From the NCBI GenBank assembly GCA_041655275.1, contig JBBAFU010000002.1, positions 62,001 to 126,000 of the forward strand: 64,000 nucleotides of DNA, read 5' to 3'. Each line of letters opens with the position of its first letter. Position 1 is the first letter of the stretch. Below the pieces are notes generated by a model. It saw only the letters and a program-made list of their open reading frames with translations. It had not been told where the DNA came from and ran no database searches. The translations under genes were made by a program, and so were the position numbers. Below, one piece after another: positions 17,564 to 27,846 of this stretch. The DNA is from JAJYRX01 sp041655275. Lineage in GTDB: Bacteria > Pseudomonadota > Gammaproteobacteria > Burkholderiales > Burkholderiaceae_B.

Positions 17564-18553
17564 TCACCGGTCGCGGTTGACCGCGAAAGAACAGAATTCT
17601 AACAAAGATTGGCGATACTGGGAATCCGCAATGTCCATCAGGGCCTGACGCGCCAGCGCAGACTCGGATGCCGCCAGGCGGCGCGTGTGCTCCAGCGCCC
17701 CCGTATCGCGTATGGCGTGCGCCACTGCGGCAAAATCGGCCTCGCCGTTGCGGATGGCCTCCCGGATCAGGGTACGCTGCTGCGCCGTGCCGTTTTCCAT
17801 CACATGGATCAACGGCATGGTGGGCTTGCCTTCGCGCAGGTCGTCTCCGACGTTCTTGCCCAGGGCTTCGGCATCGCCGCTGTAGTCGAGCACGTCATCA
17901 ATGAGCTGGAAAGCCGTGCCCACATGGCGCCCGTAGGCGGCGGCCGCAGCCTGTACCCCGGCATCGGCGCCGGCAATGATGGTGCCCGCCTGGGCGGCGG
18001 CCTCGAAAAGCTTGGCCGTCTTGTAGCGCACCACCTGCAGATAGCGCTCGAGCGAGACATCGGGATCGTGCACATTCAGCAGCTGCAGCACCTCCCCTTC
18101 GGCAATCACGGTGGTGGCGGCGGAAATGACCTGCATGGCCGCCATGGAGTCCGTCTCCACCATCATCTCGAATGCGCGCGAGTACAGGTAATCACCGACA
18201 AGGACGCTGGCCGCATTGCCGAAAACGGCATTGGCAGTGCTGCGTCCGCGGCGCAGGTCGGATTCGTCCACCACATCGTCATGCAGCAGGGTGGCGGTAT
18301 GAATGAACTCGATGACGGCCGCCAGCAGGTGATGGTGTTCGCCTTCATAGCCCAGGGCACGCGCCATCATGAGCACCATGGCGGGCCGCATGCGCTTGCC
18401 CCCGGCCGTGACGATGTATTCGCCGATACTGCGAATGAGCACCACTTCGGAATCGAGACGCGCACGAATGACGGCATCTACTGCCGCCATGTCATGGCGT
18501 ATGGGGGCTAACAGATCTGACAGGCTCAAGGCAGTTTCCGGCTCGCTTCGCAT
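17564..18553 (-). CDS. ispB: Octaprenyl/polyprenyl diphosphate synthase
   Basis: Trans-polyprenyl synthase making the ubiquinone side chain. The first Asp-rich motif is LLHDDVVDE and the second LIDDVLDY; GGKRMRPAMVLM is the conserved IPP-binding segment. Start choice is open. ATG at 18598 and 18571 precede a perfect TATAAT (18570-18575), which would serve as -10 for a transcript beginning near 18563. ATG at 18553 is used here (329 residues), and TTG at 18526 would match the usual family start even better. tRNA-Pro follows directly. Confidence 0.93.
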   Translation of the reverse strand: MRSEPETALSLSDLLAPIRHDMAAVDAVIRARLDSEVVLIRSIGEYIVTAGGKRMRPAMVLMMARALGYEGEHHHLLAAVIEFIHTATLLHDDVVDESDLRRGRSTANAVFGNAASVLVGDYLYSRAFEMMVETDSMAAMQVISAATTVIAEGEVLQLLNVHDPDVSLERYLQVVRYKTAKLFEAAAQAGTIIAGADAGVQAAAAAYGRHVGTAFQLIDDVLDYSGDAEALGKNVGDDLREGKPTMPLIHVMENGTAQQRTLIREAIRNGEADFAAVAHAIRDTGALEHTRRLAASESALARQALMDIADSQYRQSLLEFCSFAVNRDR

Positions 18554-18672
18554 CGTGCGCACGCTGGGCATTATACGGTAGGCGCGCGGCAAGCCCATCC
18601 TGCGTTTTGGCGCGAGACGGGCGAATTCGTCATAATACGGCTTTTGCCGTTACCCCCTTTGCGGAGACCCTC

Positions 18673-19542
18673 GTGACAAGTCCCGACCTCAGCCTGCTGA
18701 TTTCCCGCGCCGAGCGCGTACTGGCCCAGCTTGAAGCCTGGCTGCCGCCCGCACCGCCCGAGACCGACTGGCAGGCCCATGCCTTTCGCTGGCGCAAGCG
18801 CCAGGGCGGACGCGGCTGGCTGGAAGCCGTCACCAACATCGCCCGCATGAACCTGGACGACCTGCAACATATCGATCGCCAGAAGGAAATCCTGCTGCGC
18901 AACACACGCCACTTCCTGGAGTGCAAGCCGGCCAACAACGTCCTCATGACGGGTGCACGCGGCACGGGCAAGAGCTCGCTCGTCAAGGCCATCCTGACCA
19001 CGCATGCCCGGGACGGCCTGCGCCTGATCGAAGTCGACAAGGCGGACCTGGGCGATCTGGATCACATTGTCGATCTGGTGGCCCGGCGCCCCGAGCGTTT
19101 CATCGTCTTCTGCGATGACCTGTCCTTCGAGGAGGGCGAGGCCGGCTACAAGGCACTCAAATCGGTGCTGGACGGCTCCATCTCGGCCACCAGCGAGAAC
19201 GTGCTCATCTACGCAACGTCGAACCGGCGCCACCTGATGCCGGAGTACATGAGCGAGAACACGCGCACCAGCCGGGGCAGCGACGGCGAAATCCATCCGG
19301 GCGAGACGGTAGAGGAGAAAATTTCCCTCTCCGAGCGTTTCGGCATCTGGCTGTCCTTCTATCCTTTCCGCCAGGATGATTATCTGGACATCGTGGAACA
19401 CTGGCTGGCCAATCACGGCTGCACGCCTGACCAGATCACGGCGGCACGCACCGAGGCCCTGCAATGGGCCCTGGAACGCGGTTCGCGCTCCGGCCGGGTG
19501 GCGCGCCAGTTCGCGCGCGACTGGGCGGCACGCCATGCCTGA
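18673..19542 (+). CDS. DUF815 family AAA-type ATPase
   Basis: 289-residue P-loop ATPase of the DUF815 group. Walker A is MTGARGTGKSSLV and Walker B FIVFCDDLSFE. YATSNRRHLMPEYMSEN is the sensor-like motif unique to this family, and the C-terminus ends RSGRVARQFARDW. The start is GTG at 18673 after GGAG. It overlaps the following Nudix gene by eight bases. The family is common in proteobacteria but lacks a firm function; a chaperone-like or helicase-loader role is only guessed from the fold. Confidence 0.88.
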   Translation: MTSPDLSLLISRAERVLAQLEAWLPPAPPETDWQAHAFRWRKRQGGRGWLEAVTNIARMNLDDLQHIDRQKEILLRNTRHFLECKPANNVLMTGARGTGKSSLVKAILTTHARDGLRLIEVDKADLGDLDHIVDLVARRPERFIVFCDDLSFEEGEAGYKALKSVLDGSISATSENVLIYATSNRRHLMPEYMSENTRTSRGSDGEIHPGETVEEKISLSERFGIWLSFYPFRQDDYLDIVEHWLANHGCTPDQITAARTEALQWALERGSRSGRVARQFARDWAARHA

Positions 19543-20539
19543 TGCCCCGCTCGAGGTCGCGGCCGGACTGCTGCTGGACGGCACGGGCCGCGTACTGCTG
19601 GCCTCGCGCCCCGAAGACAAGCCCTGGCCGGGCTGGTGGGAGCTGCCGGGCGGCAAGATAGAGCCGGGCGAAACGCCCCTGCAGGCCCTGCGCCGCGAGC
19701 TCGCGGAAGAACTGGACATCCACATCACGCAGTCGGACCCGTGGGTCACCTATACCCATGCCTACACCCGGCGCACGGTCCGGCTGCACTTCCACCGCGT
19801 CACGGCGTGGCGCGGCGCGCTGCGCAGCCTGGAAGGCCAGACCCTGTCCTGGATTCGCCCCGGACACGACCCCCTGCCCGCCAGGACGCTGCCCGCCACC
19901 CTGCCGCCCCTGCGCTGGATAACGCTGCCTGATCGCTATCGGCTCAGTGCCATCGGCCGGCCACAGGCACTGCCGGCCTTTCTTGCGCAGCTGGAAAGCG
20001 ATCTGAATGCGGGCCTGCGCCTGGTGCAGTTTCGCGAACCCGACTGGCAGGGTGACACCGCCAGCCTGGAAGCCGCCTTCCGGGCCGTCCTGTCGTGCTG
20101 CCGCCGGCACGGTGCCGCCTGCCTCGTGAACAGCCGCCATCCCCGCCACTGGGCCGGGCAGGCCGATGGCGTACACCTGAGCGCACGTGATGCCCTTCGC
20201 TGGCAGGAAAGCGCGCCCGCCGAGGCCGGTCCGCTGCAGCAGGGCCTGCCCGGCGCCCGCCGGGGCCGTCACTATCTGGCCATGTCCACCCACAATGCAG
20301 GCGAGCTCGCCCTCGCGCGACGCATCGGCGCGGATTTTGTCGTGCTGGGCCACGTGCTCGATACGCCTTCCCACCCCGGCGAGCCGGGCATGGGCTGGGA
20401 GGGCTTCGATCAGCTCAGGGTACAGGCGGGCCTGCCGGTATTTGCCATCGGCGGGCAATCGCAGGACACCCTGGCCATTGCGCAGCGCCACGGCGCGCAC
20501 GGCGTTGCCATGTTGCGCGGGTGGGCTCAGGAATCCTGA
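19535..20539 (+). CDS. Nudix hydrolase (MutT-like) fused to a ThiE-like domain
   Basis: 334 residues in two domains. Residues 1 to about 130 are MutT-like, with a complete Nudix box GGKIEPGETPLQALRRELAE followed by ELDI; the expected role is hydrolysis of 8-oxo-dGTP. Residues about 140-334 resemble thiamine phosphate synthase: RLVQFREPD, ADGVHLSARD, AMSTHNAGELALARRIGAD and a FAIGGQS phosphate loop. Relative to ThiE, the Lys of the QLREK motif is Pro and the HLGQxD Gln/Asp arrangement is lost, so thiamine synthesis by this half is doubtful. It overlaps DUF815 upstream and the convergent monooxygenase downstream by 13 bp. Confidence 0.88.
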   Translation: MPDAPLEVAAGLLLDGTGRVLLASRPEDKPWPGWWELPGGKIEPGETPLQALRRELAEELDIHITQSDPWVTYTHAYTRRTVRLHFHRVTAWRGALRSLEGQTLSWIRPGHDPLPARTLPATLPPLRWITLPDRYRLSAIGRPQALPAFLAQLESDLNAGLRLVQFREPDWQGDTASLEAAFRAVLSCCRRHGAACLVNSRHPRHWAGQADGVHLSARDALRWQESAPAEAGPLQQGLPGARRGRHYLAMSTHNAGELALARRIGADFVVLGHVLDTPSHPGEPGMGWEGFDQLRVQAGLPVFAIGGQSQDTLAIAQRHGAHGVAMLRGWAQES

Positions 20540-21507
20540 CGGTGCGCGAACCGTTGCAAGCACTCCAGCGCCTGCGCTTCGATATGCCGCATGATGGCAT
20601 CGACGCTGTCCACAGACTGGATCAGGCCTGCCGCTTCGCCGAAGAACACCGCCGTCTGCTCGGGATCGCCTTGCGCAAAGGCTTTGCGATATTCGATACC
20701 CACTGCGGCGGCCCGGCTTTCCAGCTCGGCCTCGTGACCATGCCAGCGCCGCGTGAAGGCGTTTTGCCGGATGCGCGCCGTCAGCTTGACCGGCCAGGGC
20801 AGCTGGCGTGCAATATCCGCAACACGTGTGCGCAGCGTGCCGTCGCCGTCGGTATCCAGCAGGGCCTGCCGGTGCCGGTCATGCGCCAGTGATTCATGCG
20901 AGGCCCAGAAACGGGTGCCGATGAGCACGCCTTCGGCGCCCAGCATGAGTGCCGCCGCCAGCCCCCGGCCGTCGGCAATGCCGCCGGCCGCCACCAGAAT
21001 GCTCTCGGGCCGGTGTTCGGCGATGTAGTCCGCCGCCTCGGGCACGAAGGTCAGCGTTCCGCGCGCCCCGCCGTGCCCGCCCGCTTCCGCACCCTGGGCA
21101 ATGATGACATCCGCACCGACGTCCACCGCATCCATGACATGTTCCATGTCCTGACACTGGCAGATCAGCCGCGCACCCGCCGCCCGGATCTCTGGAACAA
21201 AAGGCCGGGGATCACCAAACGACAGCATCACGGCCACCGGCCGGTGACGCAGCGCGCCGGTCAGCACCGAAGGGGATTTGCGCAGGGGCCAGGTGATGAA
21301 GCCGACACCCACAGGCGCGCCTGCGGCCAGTGCAAACTGCTCATCGAGCCAGCCCGGATCACCATAACCGCCGCCGATGATGCCCAGCCCGCCGCTGCGG
21401 CTGACTGCCGCGGCAAGCGCACCCCCGGCAGCAAAGGCCATGGGCGCAGACAATATGGGGCGTTCAAGCTTGAAAAGCCGGCTTAGCCGGGTATCGGGAA
21501 AGTGCAC
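20527..21507 (-). CDS. Nitronate monooxygenase-like FMN protein (second paralogue)
   Basis: 326-residue TIM-barrel flavoprotein with PILSAPMAFAAGG, VSRSGGLGIIGGGY, AQGAEAGGHGG (catalytic-His motif) and ILVAAGGIADGRGLAAAL. It is only distantly similar to the copy at 16145 and belongs to a different branch. The start is GTG at 21507, five bases after AGGAGG; an ATG two bases upstream is in another frame. It lies 31 bp after the AraC-type regulator gene and is its likely operon partner. Confidence 0.87.
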   Translation of the reverse strand: MHFPDTRLSRLFKLERPILSAPMAFAAGGALAAAVSRSGGLGIIGGGYGDPGWLDEQFALAAGAPVGVGFITWPLRKSPSVLTGALRHRPVAVMLSFGDPRPFVPEIRAAGARLICQCQDMEHVMDAVDVGADVIIAQGAEAGGHGGARGTLTFVPEAADYIAEHRPESILVAAGGIADGRGLAAALMLGAEGVLIGTRFWASHESLAHDRHRQALLDTDGDGTLRTRVADIARQLPWPVKLTARIRQNAFTRRWHGHEAELESRAAAVGIEYRKAFAQGDPEQTAVFFGEAAGLIQSVDSVDAIMRHIEAQALECLQRFAHRQDS

Positions 21508-21538
21508 ATCAACCTCCTGGCAAAGACGGATCCGGTGC

Positions 21539-22270
21539 TCACGCCGCCTGGCGCCGTCCCTGCCACTGGCTGGGCGTCATGCCCATGTGGCGACGGAACA
21601 TGGCGCTGAAAGCACTCTGTGTCTGATAGCCCAGATCCAGGGCAACGTCCATCACCGCCTGGCCCGACGCAAGCCATTCCAGTGCGGCGATCAGGCGCGC
21701 CTGCTGGCGCCACTGCACAAAGGACATGCCGAATTCACGCACGAACAGGCGATGCAGGGTACGCGGATCGTGCTCCAGTTCATCGGCCCAGTCCTGCAGG
21801 GTGCGCGGGGTATCGAGATTGTTGACCACATACTGGCAGATACGGATCAGCCGGCGGTCGCTGGGCATGAGCAGGCACGGCGGCACCGCCTGCGCAGTGA
21901 GCATGGATGTTTCTTCCAGCAACTCCGCAAGGAGGACCGCGCGCCGGTCATCGATATTCGCCTGCCCCGTCTGCGCCAGGCTTTCGAGGAGCTCCTGGAT
22001 CAGGCTTGTCGCCACATACAGGCCGTTGGCGACCGGCAGGTCGCCTTCGAAGGCCACGTGGATCAGACGCAGGGTCTGCGTCTTGCAGACCCTTGGCTCC
22101 TGGCCCGGCCCCAGGTGCAGCACGGCGCCGGGCGGCACAACCCAGTGCCCATCGCGCGTATGCACGGCGAACACACCGTTTCCCGACATCAGACAATGAC
22201 CTCCCCCGGCATCCGTCAAGGATACCGATTGATGCGGCTTGAAAGACAGGCGGGGGGAGGCACCGGGCAT
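21539..22270 (-). CDS. AraC-family transcriptional regulator
   Basis: 243 residues: an N-terminal cupin-like sensor (VVPPGAVLHLGPGQ; RLIHVAF), a helical linker, and two helix-turn-helix motifs at the C-terminus (TLQDWADELEHDPRTLHRLF and VMDVALDLGYQTQSAFSAMF). The ending, GMTPSQWQGRRQ, is typical. ATG at 22270 lies five bases after the acs stop, and longer in-frame starts fall inside acs. No Shine-Dalgarno is seen, so coupling to acs is likely. Its target may be the downstream monooxygenase or acs; the ligand is unknown. Confidence 0.88.
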   Translation of the reverse strand: MPGASPRLSFKPHQSVSLTDAGGGHCLMSGNGVFAVHTRDGHWVVPPGAVLHLGPGQEPRVCKTQTLRLIHVAFEGDLPVANGLYVATSLIQELLESLAQTGQANIDDRRAVLLAELLEETSMLTAQAVPPCLLMPSDRRLIRICQYVVNNLDTPRTLQDWADELEHDPRTLHRLFVREFGMSFVQWRQQARLIAALEWLASGQAVMDVALDLGYQTQSAFSAMFRRHMGMTPSQWQGRRQAA

Positions 22271-22274
22271 GGCG

Positions 22275-24260
<1,986 letters not shown>

Positions 24261-24326
24261 GGTATGTACTCCTGCTTGATATGACTTGTTATAAGCTGTT
24301 GATCCTGATCCTCGTTCGTTGCAGGG

Positions 24327-25031
24327 TCAGGCTGCAGCACCCAGATAGCGGTTCATGAGCTCGGGCTTCTGCTGCAGTTCCTCGGTAGGCCCGCCAAAGA
24401 CCATATGCCCGGTATTCAACAGATAGCAGCGGTTGGCGATGGACATCGCCGCAGCCACGTTCTGTTCCACAATGACAATGGTACGCCCTTGCTCCGCCAG
24501 CTGCTGGCACACCGCCATGAGATCACGGACGATGATGGGCGCCAGGCCCTCGAAAGGCTCGTCGAGCAGAATGAGCCGGGCATCGCGAATCATGGCGCGC
24601 GCAATGGCGACCATCTGCTGCTCGCCCCCGGACAGCTCCCGGCCCTTGTTGGTGCGCCGCTCGTCCAGACGCGGGAATGTGCGATAGATCTCCGAAAAAT
24701 CGAGCGGCTTGGCTGCCGTCATGGCGGCCAGCTGCAGGTTCTCGTGCACGGTGATGCCGCCGAACACGCAGCGCTCCTCGGGCACCAGTTGCAGGCCCAG
24801 GCGTGCAATCTGGTGCGTGGCCATATTGTGGATGGGCGTGCCGGCAAAGCTGATCTTGCCGCTCTTGGGCACCAGGGCACCCGCCAGCGTCTTCAGCAGG
24901 GTGGACTTGCCCGCCCCGTTGCGCCCCAGCAGGGCCACCACCTCGTGTTCCTTGACCAGGAAATCCACGTCGAAGAGGATGTGAGAATCCCCGTAGAAGG
25001 TATTGATGCCTTCGGCTTCCAGCAGGTTCAT
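24327..25031 (-). CDS. HAAT-family ABC transporter ATP-binding protein (LivF type)
   Basis: 234-residue ATPase with Walker A GRNGAGKST, signature LSGGEQQM, Walker B LILLDEPFEGLAP and H-loop VEQNVAAAMSIA. The N-terminal INTFYGDSHILFDVDF is typical of LivF/UrtE. It is the second ATPase of the importer, the first being fused to the permease gene that it overlaps by four bases. Confidence 0.92.
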   Translation of the reverse strand: MNLLEAEGINTFYGDSHILFDVDFLVKEHEVVALLGRNGAGKSTLLKTLAGALVPKSGKISFAGTPIHNMATHQIARLGLQLVPEERCVFGGITVHENLQLAAMTAAKPLDFSEIYRTFPRLDERRTNKGRELSGGEQQMVAIARAMIRDARLILLDEPFEGLAPIIVRDLMAVCQQLAEQGRTIVIVEQNVAAAMSIANRCYLLNTGHMVFGGPTEELQQKPELMNRYLGAAA

Positions 25032-26923
25032 TCTTCCATCCCTCCAAGATAGGCGTCCTGTACCGCCTTGCTCGCACGAATTTCCTCGGGCGTGCCTTCC
25101 GCAAGGTAATTGCCGTCGTACAGCACGGTAATATTGTCGGCCAGTTCAAACATGGCATCCATATCGTGTTCGACGATGAGCACGGTGCGGCCCTTGCGGA
25201 TGTTCTTGAGCAAGGCCACGGTATGCACCCGCTCTTCGGGGCTCATGCCCGCCAGCGGTTCGTCAAGCAGCAGGACGTTGGCACCGGTGGCCAGTGCCAG
25301 ACCGATCTCGACCCGGCGCTTCTCGCCGTAGGAAAGTTCGTGAATCGGTGTATCGGCACGGTGGCTGAGCTCGACCAGCGACATTGCCGCCTCGACCTGT
25401 TCATGATAGTCGGTCTTGCCCGCCAGACTGGCCAGGGCGTCAAACCGGAACTGGCCGCGCTTCAGGCCCAGCACCGACATGAGGATGTTCTGACGCACGG
25501 TAAGCGCATCGAACAGCTCGTTCACCTGGTAGCTCTTGCTCATGCCCATCTGGCACACCGAGGTCACACCGATACCGGTAATGTTCTCTCCGCGCAGGAA
25601 GACTTCACCCGCAGTGGGCTCGATCTCGCCCGCCAGCATCTTGAAGAACGTGGACTTGCCGGCGCCGTTGGGACCGATCAGACCACGCAGCTCGCCTTCG
25701 GCAATGCTGATGGAGACGCCCTTGACCGCTTTCAGACCACCGTAGTGCTTGGCGATGTTGTCGGCCCGCAGTACCGGGGTACCGGCAGGCGCGGGCGACA
25801 CCTGGCGCATGATCAGGGGACGTGCGGGCGCTGCCGCGGCGCTTGTCGTGGCGGGACCGCTGGCCCGCGTGATGCTGCGCGCGAGGCGGCGGTTGCGCCA
25901 GAGAATGATCTCGCCGATGATGCCGCCGCTGAACAGGGTGACCAGGAGCACGAAGACAATACCCAGGATGAGGCGCCAGTATGGGCCGACGGCATCCACG
26001 AACTGCAGCACTTCATACAGGTAGAGCCAGATGGTGGCACCGACCAGGGGACCCAGCAGCGTACCCGCACCGCCCATGACGGTCTGGATGACGATCTCGG
26101 CCGAGGTGTGCAGGTTGAAGGCATCCGGCGGCATATAGCCCTGGAAGATGCCCAGCAGGCCACCGGCCATGCCGCCGTAGGCGGCAGCGACCACGAAGAC
26201 GGCCAGCTTGTAGCTCCAGATCTTGTGACCCACAGCCATCGCACGCCCGGGATTGCCCTTGATGGCGGTAAGGACCACACCGAAAGGCGACAGGGCAATG
26301 CGCCGGGCAATGACGAAGCCGATGAAGAACATGACCGCCAGGAAGCCGTACATGGGCCATCCGGGCTCGATGGCCAGACTCCAGAAGCCGACGTCCACTT
26401 CGGCCATGGGAATACCGGGGATGCCGTTTTCGCCGCCCGTCCAGTCACGCAGGGGACCAAACTCGAGGAAGTAGATCATCTCGCCGAAGGCCAGCGTGCT
26501 CATCGCGAAGTAGATGCCGCTGCGCTGCAGGGTGAGATAGCCGATCATGAGCCCGAGGATGGCCGCCACTATGGTGCCGAACACCAGTGCCAGCAGCATG
26601 TTGGGCACAATGTCCGTGGTGAGCAGCCAGGCGGTGACGAAGCTGCCCGTGCCATAGAAGGCCGCCTGCCCGAAGGACAGCAGCCCCGTATAGCCGAACA
26701 GCAGATCGAAGCCCAGGCCGAACAGGCCCCAGATCAGGATACGTCCCAGCAGGTCGGGCCCCATGCCCAGCAGGGGCGCAAGAAAGGGTGCCACACCCAG
26801 CGCGACAGCTGTGAAGAATTCCAGCGCATAACGCTGGCTGAAACCGCCTCCGGCGGCGCGGGTCGTCTTGATACCGACCGTCGCCTCCATGGCCGGAGCG
26901 ACATTTGCATCTGTCCTGCTCAT
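25028..26923 (-). CDS. HAAT-family ABC transporter permease-ATPase fusion (LivM-LivG)
   Basis: 631 residues. The first 350 or so form a LivM-type permease (FGLGFDLLFGYTGLLSFGQAAFYG; LQRSGIYFAMSTLAFGEM; GGAGTLLGPLVGA). A 40-residue Ala/Arg/Pro-rich linker follows, then a LivG-type ATPase from about residue 385 with Walker A GPNGAGKST, signature LSYGEKRR and Walker B VLLLDEPLAGMSPEE. The parts are usually separate genes. The reading frame is continuous with no sign of a sequencing join. It overlaps livH and livF on either side by four bases each. Confidence 0.92.
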   Translation of the reverse strand: MSRTDANVAPAMEATVGIKTTRAAGGGFSQRYALEFFTAVALGVAPFLAPLLGMGPDLLGRILIWGLFGLGFDLLFGYTGLLSFGQAAFYGTGSFVTAWLLTTDIVPNMLLALVFGTIVAAILGLMIGYLTLQRSGIYFAMSTLAFGEMIYFLEFGPLRDWTGGENGIPGIPMAEVDVGFWSLAIEPGWPMYGFLAVMFFIGFVIARRIALSPFGVVLTAIKGNPGRAMAVGHKIWSYKLAVFVVAAAYGGMAGGLLGIFQGYMPPDAFNLHTSAEIVIQTVMGGAGTLLGPLVGATIWLYLYEVLQFVDAVGPYWRLILGIVFVLLVTLFSGGIIGEIILWRNRRLARSITRASGPATTSAAAAPARPLIMRQVSPAPAGTPVLRADNIAKHYGGLKAVKGVSISIAEGELRGLIGPNGAGKSTFFKMLAGEIEPTAGEVFLRGENITGIGVTSVCQMGMSKSYQVNELFDALTVRQNILMSVLGLKRGQFRFDALASLAGKTDYHEQVEAAMSLVELSHRADTPIHELSYGEKRRVEIGLALATGANVLLLDEPLAGMSPEERVHTVALLKNIRKGRTVLIVEHDMDAMFELADNITVLYDGNYLAEGTPEEIRASKAVQDAYLGGMEE

Positions 26924-27795
26924 GCCCTACCCTCCACACCCATCAGGCCCTGCGGCTTGAAGATGAGCACCAGGGCCATCGCCGCAAACAGCATGACATC
27001 CGAATAGACGGGATTGAACAGCGAGGTCAGACTCAGAATCTGGCCCGCAATCAAGCCCCCGAGAATAGCGCCCGGGAAAGAGCCCACGCCACCCAGCACG
27101 ACCACCACGAAAGACTGGATCAGGATGCGGAACCCCATGTCGGGCACGATGGACACAATGGGCCCGTAGATCATGCCCGCAAAGCCCGCCGCGGCCGCCC
27201 CCATGCCGAACACGATGAGGAAGGCGCGCTGGACGTTGAGCCCCAGCAGGCGCACCATCATGGGGTTTTCAATCCCCGAGCGGATGATCAATCCCAGGCG
27301 TGTGCGGTACAGCACCACCCAGAATATGCCCAGCGCAATCGCCGCGATCGCCAGGATTTCAATGCGATACAGGGGATAGGTCACAAAACCCAGGTCGACC
27401 ACACCGGTACCCCAGGACGGCACGGGCACACGCTGGCCCACCCCGCCGTAGATACCGCGGATCACTTCCACAATAATGATGCTGACCCCGAAAGTGACCA
27501 GTATCTGGTCTTCATGCGGTCGCTGGTAGAAGCGCTTGATCAGCACGCGCTCCATGATGAGGCCCACGATGAGCGCGGCCGCCGCGCCCCCCGCAATGGC
27601 CAGTACAAAGGATCCGCTATGCGTGAATATTGAAAAACCCGCATAGGCGCCCACAACGAAGAGCGCACCGTGCGCGAAGTTGATGACACCCAGGGTGCCG
27701 TAGATGATTGTCAGGCCGGCAGCGATCAAGGAAAGCAGAACCCCAACCGCCAGCCCATTGAAAACTTGCGACATGAACAGGCCTAGACCAGGCAT
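26920..27795 (-). CDS. HAAT-family ABC transporter permease (LivH type)
   Basis: 291-residue inner-membrane protein with eight or so hydrophobic helices. GLTIIYGTLGVINFAHGALF near the start is the LivH hallmark, and VVLGGVGSFPGAILGGLIAGQI occurs near the end. AAGGAGG precedes ATG at 27795. It pairs with the fused LivM half. The operon order is binding protein, livH, livMG, livF, acs. Confidence 0.93.
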   Translation of the reverse strand: MPGLGLFMSQVFNGLAVGVLLSLIAAGLTIIYGTLGVINFAHGALFVVGAYAGFSIFTHSGSFVLAIAGGAAAALIVGLIMERVLIKRFYQRPHEDQILVTFGVSIIIVEVIRGIYGGVGQRVPVPSWGTGVVDLGFVTYPLYRIEILAIAAIALGIFWVVLYRTRLGLIIRSGIENPMMVRLLGLNVQRAFLIVFGMGAAAAGFAGMIYGPIVSIVPDMGFRILIQSFVVVVLGGVGSFPGAILGGLIAGQILSLTSLFNPVYSDVMLFAAMALVLIFKPQGLMGVEGRA

Positions 27796-27833
27796 ACGTC
27801 CTCCTTGAATCGCTGTCAGTTAACAGTGAGAGA

Positions 27834-27846
27834 GAGCCTGTGGCTC
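27834..27846 (-). other. Small hairpin at the end of the binding-protein gene
   Basis: GAGCC and GGCTC (5 bp) separated by three bases, overlapping the stop of the substrate-binding protein gene and followed on the transcript by a pyrimidine run. A second imperfect inverted repeat around GTTAAC follows. Hairpins here often stabilise the binding-protein message and lower downstream expression. There is no clear U-tract, so a full terminator is not claimed. Confidence 0.35.

Noticed and set aside
17572..17585. CGCGGT-TG-ACCGCG hairpin at the ispB end as a terminator
   Set aside because: No U-run follows on the transcript, it lies in the coding end, and the tRNA follows immediately.
18570..18575. 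Perfect TATAAT on the ispB strand as a firm promoter call
   Set aside because: No -35 hexamer at 16-18 bp and it lies inside the longest ispB frame. It is used only as a hint about the ispB start.
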